Source: an uncultured Verrucomicrobiales bacterium
GTDB lineage: Bacteria; Verrucomicrobiota; Verrucomicrobiia; Verrucomicrobiales; DEV007
Direction: 5' to 3'
Assembly (NCBI GenBank): GCA_937891465.1
Contig: CALAHF010000173.1
Coordinates: 1-33,657 of the forward strand
DNA length: 33,657 bases
Positions 26,007 through 33,412 of the stretch are shown here, one piece after another. Made by a program: the position numbers and the translations under genes. Within the stretch, counting starts at the first letter, position 1. Each line of letters begins with the position of its first letter. Below the pieces are notes generated by a model. The model did no database searches, had not been told where the DNA came from, and saw only the letters and a list, made by a program, of their open reading frames with translations.

Positions 26007-26081
26007 AGTTGGAACTACCCAAATAAACACAGCTAACCAAAAGTCGTTGCGTGGAAAGTTGTCCTTCAAACCTTATTGTCA

Positions 26082-26124
26082 CGAACCAACAGGGTATGTT
26101 CGATGAATAAACCCTATTGGATCG
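26082..26124 (+). repeat. 43-bp palindromic repeat, copy 4 (forward orientation)
   Basis: Halves at 26082-26102 (CAACAGGGTATGTTCG end) and 26104-26124 (TGAATAAACCCTATTGG) flank a single A at 26103. The geometry is identical to 15858-15900, and about 16 of 20 arm positions pair. It lies between the divergent peroxidase pseudogene and the NYN gene, 27 bases before the NYN start. Confidence 0.8.
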
Positions 26125-26150
26125 TAGAAATTTTCGGTTAGGTTTTCAGC

Positions 26151-26942
26151 ATGCCGAATGAACCGGAAACTCTGAACATGGCGGTGTTCGCCGATTTCGA
26201 AAACGTCGCGATTGGTGCTCAGCAGGCCAAATATTCTAAATTCGACATCGAAACGGTGCTGGAGCGGCTTTTGGTCACGGGGAACATCATGGTTCGCAAG
26301 GCCTACTGCGACTGGGATCGCTACAAGGCGTTCAAAAAACCGATGCACGAAGCGAATTTTGAATTGATCGAGATTCCGCACGTCAGCCAATCGGGTAAAA
26401 ACTCGGCCGATATTCGAATGGTGGTCGATGCGCTGGATCTCTGTTACACGAAACCGCATTTGAACACGTTTGTAATCATCAGTGGTGACTCAGATTTCTC
26501 GCCGTTGGTGAGTAAGCTTCGCGAGAACAACAAAACAGTGATCGGAGTCGGGGTGAAGCAATCGACTTCGAATTTGTTCGTGGAAATCTGCGACAGTTTT
26601 ATTTTCTACGATGATTTGGTTCGCAAATCGAAGCCAAAGGTCCGGAAAACGACGAGCAAAAAGAAGACTGCCGCGAATGGTCAGAAAAGCGGGGGAAAAC
26701 GGGATGAAGGGATTGAGTTGGTTGTCGAAACCATTGAAACGCTGGAGGACGAGCGGAAAGGCGATGCTCCGGTTTGGGGATCAATGGTGAAACAAGCGAT
26801 CAAGCGCTTGAAGCCGGGCTTCAACGAAGGCTATTACGGATTTCGCGGGTTCAACTCGATGCTGGAGGAAGCCCAGAAACGGGGGCTGATCCAGCTTCAC
26901 GCCGATGAAAAGTCAGGCGGATACGTTGTGCGCGTTTCCTGA
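26151..26942 (+). CDS. NYN-domain (PIN-like) ribonuclease with C-terminal LOTUS/OST-HTH domain
   Basis: A 263-residue protein. The N-terminal NYN domain (about 8-155) has the acidic cluster of PIN-like nucleases: D15 in VFADFEN, D87 and D93 in NSADIRMVVDALD, D113 and D115 in ISGDSDFSPLV. A Lys-rich linker (158-185) leads to a LOTUS/OST-HTH winged-helix domain (about 188-262), with LVVETIETLEDERKGDAPVW, GFRGFNSMLEEAQKRG and GGYVVRV. The NYN-LOTUS fusion is known from bacteria (LabA/DUF88-like) and recalls eukaryotic MARF1/LOTUS proteins. It is predicted to cut RNA, with the LOTUS part binding structured RNA. Its stop is 6 bases from the convergent methyltransferase stop. Confidence 0.9.
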   Translation: MPNEPETLNMAVFADFENVAIGAQQAKYSKFDIETVLERLLVTGNIMVRKAYCDWDRYKAFKKPMHEANFELIEIPHVSQSGKNSADIRMVVDALDLCYTKPHLNTFVIISGDSDFSPLVSKLRENNKTVIGVGVKQSTSNLFVEICDSFIFYDDLVRKSKPKVRKTTSKKKTAANGQKSGGKRDEGIELVVETIETLEDERKGDAPVWGSMVKQAIKRLKPGFNEGYYGFRGFNSMLEEAQKRGLIQLHADEKSGGYVVRVS

Positions 26943-26948
26943 GGCAAT

Positions 26949-27590
26949 TCAGCGAACGCATCGGTAAACAAGGGCTGGCGGAAGGTTGCTCCACGCAGTT
27001 TTGCTGAATTCGACTTCGCTAAAGCGTTCTTTTAGCTTCTTGAGGAACCGTTGTCCAGCCGGCATCATCAGCCCCTGCCAGTAGGCAAAGGTCGCGAATT
27101 GTCCGCCCGGTTTCAGAATTGAAAACATGGTATCAAGGCATTCATCCTGAAGCGATTCAGGGAAAGCTGCCCATGGCAAGCCGCTGAGGATGGCATCGAC
27201 TGATTCTACGTTGGCGCCTTCGCACAGCGCAGCAACATTGGTGACGCTATCGATGTGGACCGTGACATCCGGACAACGGCGTTGGGTGATTTCTGCCAGT
27301 TTGGGATCCATTTCGATCGCGAAAAACGTCGAGTCCTTTTGTCGACAAGCCTGAATGCGCTCTGTGAAAACTCCGGTCCCGGGGCCGTATTCAACAACGT
27401 GCTTGATCGAATCCCATTCAAACCACTCGACCATCAATTGAGCCAATGCCGGCGAGCTGGGCGCGACGGCACCAACCTGGCCCGTGTTGCGAAGAAACGC
27501 TTTCAAAAAAGCGCGTTTGCTCCCGACTTCGGGCTTTTCGGGAATCGCAGTTGTGGAACTGGTATCCGGATCAATTGTTGGCTCACTCAT
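26949..27590 (-). CDS. PmtA-like class I methyltransferase (phospholipid N-methyltransferase family)
   Basis: A 213-residue protein. After a low-complexity start it shows AFLRNTGQVGAVAPSSPALA, typical of bacterial PmtA and related proteins. The SAM motifs are VVEYGPGTGVF (motif I) and FFAIEMDP, followed by AILSGLPWAAFP. PmtA-type enzymes methylate phosphatidylethanolamine or ornithine lipids at the membrane; the relation to KsgA-like rRNA methylases means the substrate is not certain. ATG 27590 is preferred to the TTG just before it. Confidence 0.82.
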   Translation of the reverse strand: MSEPTIDPDTSSTTAIPEKPEVGSKRAFLKAFLRNTGQVGAVAPSSPALAQLMVEWFEWDSIKHVVEYGPGTGVFTERIQACRQKDSTFFAIEMDPKLAEITQRRCPDVTVHIDSVTNVAALCEGANVESVDAILSGLPWAAFPESLQDECLDTMFSILKPGGQFATFAYWQGLMMPAGQRFLKKLKERFSEVEFSKTAWSNLPPALVYRCVR

Positions 27591-27650
27591 CAAATCGCAG
27601 TCATGCTGACTAAACTCATACAGGGTATCGTTGAGATTCTGAAATCAATT

Positions 27651-28073
27651 TCAGTCTTTCTCATCATCACTGGACTCTTCCTTTTCAGGTAGCCCCAGCT
27701 CTTCGTCTTTCGGAGTGCGGGAAGCGAAGATTTGATTCAATCCGGCAAAGAGCGGAATGATGCTCACGACGATCACCGGGACCGTGAGCTTTCTTCCTTC
27801 GGTAAAGAAGACACCAACACAAATCGCAGCTGCTGAAAGCACCAGAATATAGCCGATGAGGCGTTTTCGGGCGAAATAACGGCGTTTGAGTGGGCCTCCG
27901 CGCTCTCTTATTTCAGGAATCAGGGATTTTGCCTTTTTTTTCGGCATACTCTGAGATACGAGATAAGCGATGATCTCAGTATCCCATGCAGCCCGGCCAG
28001 CCATTCTCACAGCTTGCCCCATAACGGCTTCAATCCGTTGTTCTTCAGTGGGTTCTTCGATCTCGATATCCAT
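27651..28073 (-). CDS. Membrane protein with 2 TM hairpin
   Basis: A 140-residue protein. A charged, helical N-terminal part (1-70, with PKKKAKSLIPEIRERG) precedes two hydrophobic segments at about 72-90 and 97-113 and an acidic C-terminus (EEESSDDEKD style). No family recognised. It is divergent from parA, 107 bases apart; the next minus-strand gene (methyltransferase) starts 60 bases downstream. Confidence 0.7.
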   Translation of the reverse strand: MDIEIEEPTEEQRIEAVMGQAVRMAGRAAWDTEIIAYLVSQSMPKKKAKSLIPEIRERGGPLKRRYFARKRLIGYILVLSAAAICVGVFFTEGRKLTVPVIVVSIIPLFAGLNQIFASRTPKDEELGLPEKEESSDDEKD

Positions 28074-28180
28074 TGTGACGTTTTTTACGCTAATCCGGCA
28101 TGAGAATAAGGTAAAATCTTAATCTTTCCGCTTTCCCGATTCCAAGAGTCTGTCAGAGTGTGGGCCTTTATAAAAGACGG

Positions 28181-28969
28181 ATGAAATTCATCGCCATTGC
28201 CAATCAAAAAGGCGGCGTCGGGAAGACCACCACGGCGGTTAATCTCGGAGCCTGTCTCGCCGAACGCGGAGTTCGCACTCTCATTCTCGACCTCGACCCC
28301 CAGGCGAACTCTACGAGTTCCTTTGGATACACGCCTGGTGAGCATGACAGCGTTTACGCGGCTCTAACGGGGGATGCGGACATCGCGGATCTTGTGCTTC
28401 CGACTCAATATAAGAACTTAAGCATCATTCCCTCCGAGCAGGATTTGGCCGGTTGTGAGATCGAAATGGCATCTGAAGGCGACCGGTTGATCCGATTAAA
28501 GGGGATTTTAGAAGATTTTCGCCATTCGAACGTGGCTGATTATGTGTTTATGGATTGTCCGCCTTCGCTCGGCGTGATGATGACATCCGCACTGGCGGCC
28601 GCTGACGAGCTTTTGATTCCGCTGCAATGCGAATACTTCGGCCTCGAAGGAGTTGCCAAAATCGTCGATCTTCACGAACAGATTCGGAATTCCGGAGCTG
28701 ATTTGAATGTGATTCTCGAAGGTATTGTTTTTACGATGGCAGATAGCCGGACCAATCTTTCCACTAGCGTCATCAATGACGTTCGCGGGGTATTTGGTGA
28801 CGTGACTTACCAAACGGTCATTCCCCGCAACATTAGTCTGAGCGAAGCACCCAGCTTTTCGCAGACCATTTTGGAATACGCTCCAAGCAGCGCCGGCGCT
28901 ACCGCTTATCGCCAATTGGCCGAGGAGTTTTTGAAACGGCATGCGGCAGTTCCTGCGGCAGTTGAGTGA
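28181..28969 (+). CDS. parA: ParA/Soj-type partition ATPase
   Basis: A 262-residue protein. The deviant Walker A NQKGGVGKTTTAVNLG directly follows the start, LILDLDPQANSTSS is the A' motif, YVFMDCPPSLG is Walker B, and PRNISLSEAPSF is the signature of chromosomal ParA/Soj. It binds DNA non-specifically as an ATP dimer and moves ParB-parS complexes. The start is ATG 28181 (MKFIAIANQK); a start at 28160 would add seven residues without family support. parB is expected next to chromosomal parA but is absent here: the next gene is the broken AIM24 gene. Confidence 0.93.
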   Translation: MKFIAIANQKGGVGKTTTAVNLGACLAERGVRTLILDLDPQANSTSSFGYTPGEHDSVYAALTGDADIADLVLPTQYKNLSIIPSEQDLAGCEIEMASEGDRLIRLKGILEDFRHSNVADYVFMDCPPSLGVMMTSALAAADELLIPLQCEYFGLEGVAKIVDLHEQIRNSGADLNVILEGIVFTMADSRTNLSTSVINDVRGVFGDVTYQTVIPRNISLSEAPSFSQTILEYAPSSAGATAYRQLAEEFLKRHAAVPAAVE

Positions 28970-29076
28970 TTTGTCGATTCAAAAGAGGGGCTTCGTTGAA
29001 CAATGCTCTATTTGATTGCAAAAAGCGAGTGATCATGTATCTGCGTGATTTGACGGTTCGTGTAGAATCCTTTCTT

Positions 29077-29820
29077 ATGGATCAAACACCACCACCGCTA
29101 TCGTCGTTTTCTGAACCTCAAGCTCGCTATTCTCTCGGAGAATTCTTGCAGGCATCCGCTTAACGAGATCTCGGGCAGGGAGTTTTTGAATTGGAAACAC
29201 CTCGACTCCTCGAGCTAAATTTGAACGGGACCATTTGGACCAAATTGGGGTCAATGGTCGCCTATCGGGGGACGTGAAGTTTGTTCGCGAAGGAATGATG
29301 AATCGCGGCGTCGGGAACCTTTTGAAAAAAGCGATGACAGTTGAGCGGGGCGAGCCTTTCGAAAGCGGAAGGGCAGGATCAGGTTTACTTGGCGGATGCT
29401 GGAAAAAAAGTGATCATCATTCAACTGCATGGCGAGGAAATCATTGTGAACGGTAACGACTTGCTCGCGTTTGAGCCGTCGATTGAATACGAAATCAAGA
29501 TGATGAAAAAGCTCGGTGCGATGTTGGCCGGCGGACTTTTCAATGTGCGCCTCCGCGGAACGGGAATGATTGCTTTTACCTCGCATTACGAGCCTATCAC
29601 GCTTCGAGTGACACCCGATGCTCCGGTTTACACGGACCCGAATGCAACAATCGCCTGGTCAGGAAATCTTGAGCCCACCTTCAAAAGCGATATTTCGCTG
29701 CGGACCTTCATGGGCCGGGGCGGTGGTGAATCCTTTCAGATGGAATTCAAAGGCGACGGCCTCGTGGTCATTCAACCATTCGAAGAAATCGTAATGGCGA
29801 ACTCGCAAGGCAGTCGCTAA
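29077..29820 (+). pseudogene. AIM24 family protein, decayed (one stop, two opposite frameshifts)
   Basis: ATG 29077 begins MDQTPPPLSSFSEPQARYSL and ends at TAA (29161-29163). The same frame continues RDLGQGVFELETPRLLELNL and AYRG. A lost G in the G5 run at 29267-29271 moves reading to a second frame (DVKFVREGMMNRGVGNLLKK). A gained base near 29338-29355 moves it back, and the rest (KAEGQDQVYLADAGKKVIII to the stop at 29820) is intact. Restored length is about 247 residues, with the AIM24 beta-barrel landmarks GSMVAYRG, GQDQVYLAD and LLAFEPSIEY. The TAA could come from CAA. An ORF from 29341 could still make a C-terminal fragment. AIM24-type proteins have no firm bacterial function. Confidence 0.8.
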
Positions 29821-29878
29821 GTCACGCAACAATTCGAGGCGTTGCTATAACGGTTTGGCTGAAGGAATAAACCTCAAC

Positions 29879-31072
29879 TTACTTGCGGCGCTTCGGCGCA
29901 GGGCGCTTTTTGCGGAGCGGTTTCTGATTTTCGTCCAAAAGCGCGGTGTAAATGTAATCGAAGCCTTCGAGTTTCTTACGGTCGATTTTTTGCTCAACAA
30001 AATGTTCAACCGCTTTAGCGTTATCTAGTTCATCTGCAGACAAAATGGTAAAGGCATCGCCCTCTTTCTGAGCGCGACCGGTCCGTCCAATACGATGAAC
30101 GTAATCTTCCGGGTTTTCAGGGACGCGATAGTTAATCACATGTGTAACGCCGGTGATATCGAGTCCACGAGCGGCGACATCGGTTGCGACAACAACATTG
30201 AACGTGCCATCACGAAAACCATTGAGTGCCTTAGTCCGGTCGGATTGCTTGATATCTGAGTGAAGAGCAGCAGGACGGGCGCCTTCGAGTTCAGAAATTT
30301 TAGCCAGTAGCGCATCGGCCTCTTTTTTCGTCCGCGTGAAAATCATGAGACTCTCGAAATGTGTCTCACGAACAAGACCGAGAACCAGTTCATCGCGCTG
30401 ATCCATTGCGACCGGGTAAAAAGCGTGAGAAACCGTTTCGGCAGGAGAGCGGCGTTCACCTACCTCAATTTCCACAGGATCTTTCAGAGCCCAGTTTGCG
30501 AGCGTCTGAATCGCTCCCGGCATAGTTGCTGAGTAAAATTGAGTTTGCCGATCTTTCGGGCAGCGATCGATAATCCGCTTCACGTCAGGGAGAAATCCCA
30601 TGTCGAGCATCCGATCAACTTCATCGAGAACTAGGTGTTTGATCTGGTCGAGCTTCAATGAGCCGCGCTCCATGTGATCAATCAATCGTCCAGGAGTTGC
30701 AATAACCACATCAGGTTTTGTCGCAAGACCTTCGTTTTGAGGTCCGTATCCAACTCCGCCGTGAAGGAGGACAACGTTCATCGGACGAAAAAATCCAAAA
30801 TTCCGCATCTGATCTTCCACCTGCGCGGCCAATTCTCGAGTCGGCTCAAGGATCAAGCACTGTGGCTGTGTTCCCGGCGTGAGCAGCGAAACGATAGGAA
30901 GTCCAAACGCAGCAGTTTTACCCGTTCCAGTTTGAGAGGCTCCAACGATGTCATTTCCTTTTAAACACTCGGGTATTGCCTGCGCCTGAATAGGCGTAGC
31001 GGTCGTGTAACCGGATTCTTCAACGGCACGAAGGACGGGTCGGGATAACCCGAGATCTGCAAAAGATGACAT
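29879..31072 (-). CDS. DEAD-box RNA helicase, RhlE-like, with DEVD motif II
   Basis: A 397-residue protein from ATG 31072; an in-frame TTG at 31081 would add three residues. Numbering from 31081: Q motif TPIQAQAIP (29-37), Walker A ASQTGTGKT (48-56), PTRELA (80-85), TPGR (129-132), motif II VLDEVDRMLD (151-160), SAT (184-186), then ARGLDI and HRIGRTGR in the second RecA domain. The third residue of motif II is Val, not Ala; the catalytic Asp-Glu pair is kept. A basic tail (KPLRKKRPAPKRRK) probably holds RNA. It is a general RNA-remodelling enzyme of cold response, ribosome assembly or decay. Confidence 0.93.
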   Translation of the reverse strand: MSSFADLGLSRPVLRAVEESGYTTATPIQAQAIPECLKGNDIVGASQTGTGKTAAFGLPIVSLLTPGTQPQCLILEPTRELAAQVEDQMRNFGFFRPMNVVLLHGGVGYGPQNEGLATKPDVVIATPGRLIDHMERGSLKLDQIKHLVLDEVDRMLDMGFLPDVKRIIDRCPKDRQTQFYSATMPGAIQTLANWALKDPVEIEVGERRSPAETVSHAFYPVAMDQRDELVLGLVRETHFESLMIFTRTKKEADALLAKISELEGARPAALHSDIKQSDRTKALNGFRDGTFNVVVATDVAARGLDITGVTHVINYRVPENPEDYVHRIGRTGRAQKEGDAFTILSADELDNAKAVEHFVEQKIDRKKLEGFDYIYTALLDENQKPLRKKRPAPKRRK

Positions 31073-31159
31073 GGTGGACAAAGGAGGTTACGCAATCCGG
31101 TTGCAAGGGAAAAATGCGCGGATCTGAAGAATGTGAAGATTATTTAGCCTGATGAAGAA

Positions 31160-31657
31160 TCAAGCGAAACGGCTGGGTGCTTTTTTCTTTTTACCACGGC
31201 GTTTAGTCATCAAAGTATCGAGTGAGAATAAACCGCCACCAGAAAGCAGCAGAGTGATGCATAAGCCGATGTAAATGAGCAGAGTCTGCGGGGTCAATGA
31301 ATTCTCCCGAAGTTCAATCGGAGCCACCAAAACTACGCCGAGACAAATAAGAAGAATCGCCGCATTGATTCGAGTCAAAAATCCGATCAGAATCCCAAAT
31401 GCGCTGACAAGGAGGAAAAAGACCAGCGCCACCGCCATCGGTCCGGGAGAACTGTAATTTAAGGCAGCCATTTGATCGACGACGCTCCACTCTTTCTTTG
31501 CCCACATGTATTCCCAACCCAGATTGGCATGTTTCCATGCTTGATAATAGACCATAGGGAATCCGGTGAAAAACCGGAGGAGAAAAACCCACAAGTCGCT
31601 CGCGTTCATACGGCGGGACGACGATGGAGTTTCGTTTGAATCAGTAAAAACAGACAT
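31160..31657 (-). CDS. DoxX-like membrane protein
   Basis: A 165-residue protein from ATG 31657 (MSVFTDSNETPSSS). Four hydrophobic segments are seen at about 22-40, 72-92, 98-116 and 124-143, with WVFLLRFFTGFPMVYYQAWK at the start of the first, as in DoxX/DoxD-like proteins. The C-terminus is basic (TKRRGKKKKAPSRF). The frame is open to 31858, but those codons overlap the upstream gene and lack membrane character. DoxX proteins are linked to thiosulfate or quinone chemistry in a few species; here the role is unknown. Confidence 0.75.
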   Translation of the reverse strand: MSVFTDSNETPSSSRRMNASDLWVFLLRFFTGFPMVYYQAWKHANLGWEYMWAKKEWSVVDQMAALNYSSPGPMAVALVFFLLVSAFGILIGFLTRINAAILLICLGVVLVAPIELRENSLTPQTLLIYIGLCITLLLSGGGLFSLDTLMTKRRGKKKKAPSRFA

Positions 31658-31752
31658 GGTAGAAGGGCGAAGGTTCCAAGAGAGGTCGCTCGGAGCATCA
31701 TAAGAAATAATTACCGAAAAGTCTAACCGCAAAACGCGCTCGAACCGAATTC

Positions 31753-32079
31753 TCAGCGTCGTTCGTAAATCTCGAAGCTGTCGAACATCACTTCTTCTGA
31801 GTTGGAAGCCCGGGTTGCGATCCCGTCGTAGTGACCTTGATCTTCGATTGATTGCCACGGCACTTCGGCATAAAGATTGATGAATTCAATGAACCGAATC
31901 CCGAGATTTCTGCTTTTAAACTCAAGGTCAAACTGATCAAGGGCATCCCGTGCATCCACGGCTTGAACGAAGCAATAGACGAACCCGCCTTCAAATTCTC
32001 CATGGTATTTTGATCCTGCTTCATAGGAAAACTCAATGTTGGCCCAGTAGACCAGGCGAGTTGAATTGGGAGAAAACAT
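31753..32079 (-). CDS. Small conserved-looking protein of unknown function
   Basis: From ATG 32079 this is a 108-residue soluble protein: MFSPNSTRLVYWANIEFSYE, then GGFVYCFVQAVDARDALDQF and IEFINLYAEVPW. It has alternating strands and one amphipathic helix (VDARDALDQFDLEF), like a small alpha-beta (ferredoxin-like) domain. The frame extends to 32133 (126 residues). No signal peptide, membrane segment or recognised family. It is 95 bases upstream of the DoxX-like gene on the same strand. Confidence 0.6.
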   Translation of the reverse strand: MFSPNSTRLVYWANIEFSYEAGSKYHGEFEGGFVYCFVQAVDARDALDQFDLEFKSRNLGIRFIEFINLYAEVPWQSIEDQGHYDGIATRASNSEEVMFDSFEIYERR

Positions 32080-32245
32080 GGTGTGAAGAGCGTTGCTCGG
32101 CTTCTTTTTGCCAAATTCGGAACCATGGAGCAAGAAAAATCGAATCGCTTAGTTGCAGACGACAAAAAACGAGCCGAAAACGAAATAGAAAGTTCCCAAA
32201 ACGCCTCGCATAAATGAATCTTCTGTCTACATTTCGAAACTGCCT

Positions 32246-33412
32246 ATGGGAGAACGTTGGACACTTGAATCAGCCGCTGCCAAACGGGGGCCCGCATTGC
32301 ACCCGCTCGCAGGTGCCCGGACGCCACTTTTTGCGAAACGAACGCTATTAACGTCTGGCCTTTCGAAGAGGAGTCGAGTCCAGCGGGCCGTCAGTCTTGC
32401 CGCCCAGTTGGGGAGAAATCCCTTTGCCTGGTATGAAAGCCTGCGTTGGAAATCAAAATTTGCGGACGTCGATCCTGAGAAACCGGTTTTGTTTCTCATC
32501 GGACACTGGAGAAGCGGCACGACTCACCTTCATAACCTGATGAGCCGCGATCCGCAGTTCGGATTTATGACTTTTGGCGAAACTGCGCTGCCGATGAATA
32601 TGCTGGGCAAAAAAGTCGAGTTCGCGCGAAGCATTATCGACAAAACCCTCCCGAAAACGCGGGGTTACGACAACGTAAAACTCGATCTCAGCGAACCCCA
32701 GGAAGAGGAGATGGCACTCGGGAATCTCAACTCTATTTGCTACTACAACGTCTATTATTTCCCTCAGATGATGGAGATTGAACAGAAGCGCTCACTCCTG
32801 ATGGAGGAGGCGACACCTGAGGAGATTGAGCAGTTCGAAGACTCCTACCGCTTCATTGTTCGAAAGATGAATTACGCAAAAGAAGGGAAGCAGCTCCTGT
32901 TTAAAAATCCGGCGAGCACCTCGCGGGTCGCCATGCTTAAGCGACTTTTTCCCAATGCTAAATTCATCAATATCGTCCGCAATCCATGGCCGGTTTTCAG
33001 TTCCAGCATGGGAAAATTCCCCCGAATGCTGAACGCGTTCGCGTGGCAGGATTTTGATCAAATTGATTACGCTGATTTTACGATTCGGAATTATAAAGAT
33101 CTGATGCAGCGTTACTTGCACGATCGGGACGCTCTGGATTTACCACCATCCGATCTTGTTGAGACCAGCTACGAAAAGATCACGGCAGATCCGATCGCTG
33201 AAATTGGCAGGATTTATGATCAACTTGAGATTCCTAATAAAGAAGCCGGATTAGTTCCGATTCAGGAATACGCGGAATCGATGAATAGCTACAAGCGGAA
33301 TGTTCACACCATTTCTCCCGAACACGCTGCGCGAATCCGCGAAGAATGGCGGTTCGCTTTTGATGAATGGGGCTATCCGCTTGATCCGCCGGTGGACATT
33401 GCCATCCTGTAG
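32246..33412 (+). CDS. Sulfotransferase family protein
   Basis: A 388-residue protein. The 5'-phosphosulfate loop is LIGHWRSGTTHLHNLM (84-99), with the R-S-G-T-T core that binds PAPS. The 3'-phosphate motif is FINIVRNPWPVFSSSM (240-255), with R245 and the following serines. FKNPASTSRV lies just before it. This is the Sulfotransfer_3-like group found in many marine bacteria; acceptor unknown (polysaccharide, lipid or small molecule). No TM segment is evident. It ends in TAG, confirming that TAG is used as a stop. A terminator follows at 33457. Confidence 0.88.
   Translation: MGERWTLESAAAKRGPALHPLAGARTPLFAKRTLLTSGLSKRSRVQRAVSLAAQLGRNPFAWYESLRWKSKFADVDPEKPVLFLIGHWRSGTTHLHNLMSRDPQFGFMTFGETALPMNMLGKKVEFARSIIDKTLPKTRGYDNVKLDLSEPQEEEMALGNLNSICYYNVYYFPQMMEIEQKRSLLMEEATPEEIEQFEDSYRFIVRKMNYAKEGKQLLFKNPASTSRVAMLKRLFPNAKFINIVRNPWPVFSSSMGKFPRMLNAFAWQDFDQIDYADFTIRNYKDLMQRYLHDRDALDLPPSDLVETSYEKITADPIAEIGRIYDQLEIPNKEAGLVPIQEYAESMNSYKRNVHTISPEHAARIREEWRFAFDEWGYPLDPPVDIAIL

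Noticed and set aside
27612-27640. ACAGGGTATCGTTGAG as a sixth copy of the 43-bp repeat
   Set aside because: Only one half-core matches, and no inverted partner is found at the fixed spacing.
12995-29820. UAA/UAG reassigned to glutamine
   Set aside because: All internal stops fit Gln positions, but intact genes end at canonical length with TAA (argC, argJ, prfB, helicase) or TAG (sulfotransferase), so these codons still terminate. C-to-T mutation explains the pattern.
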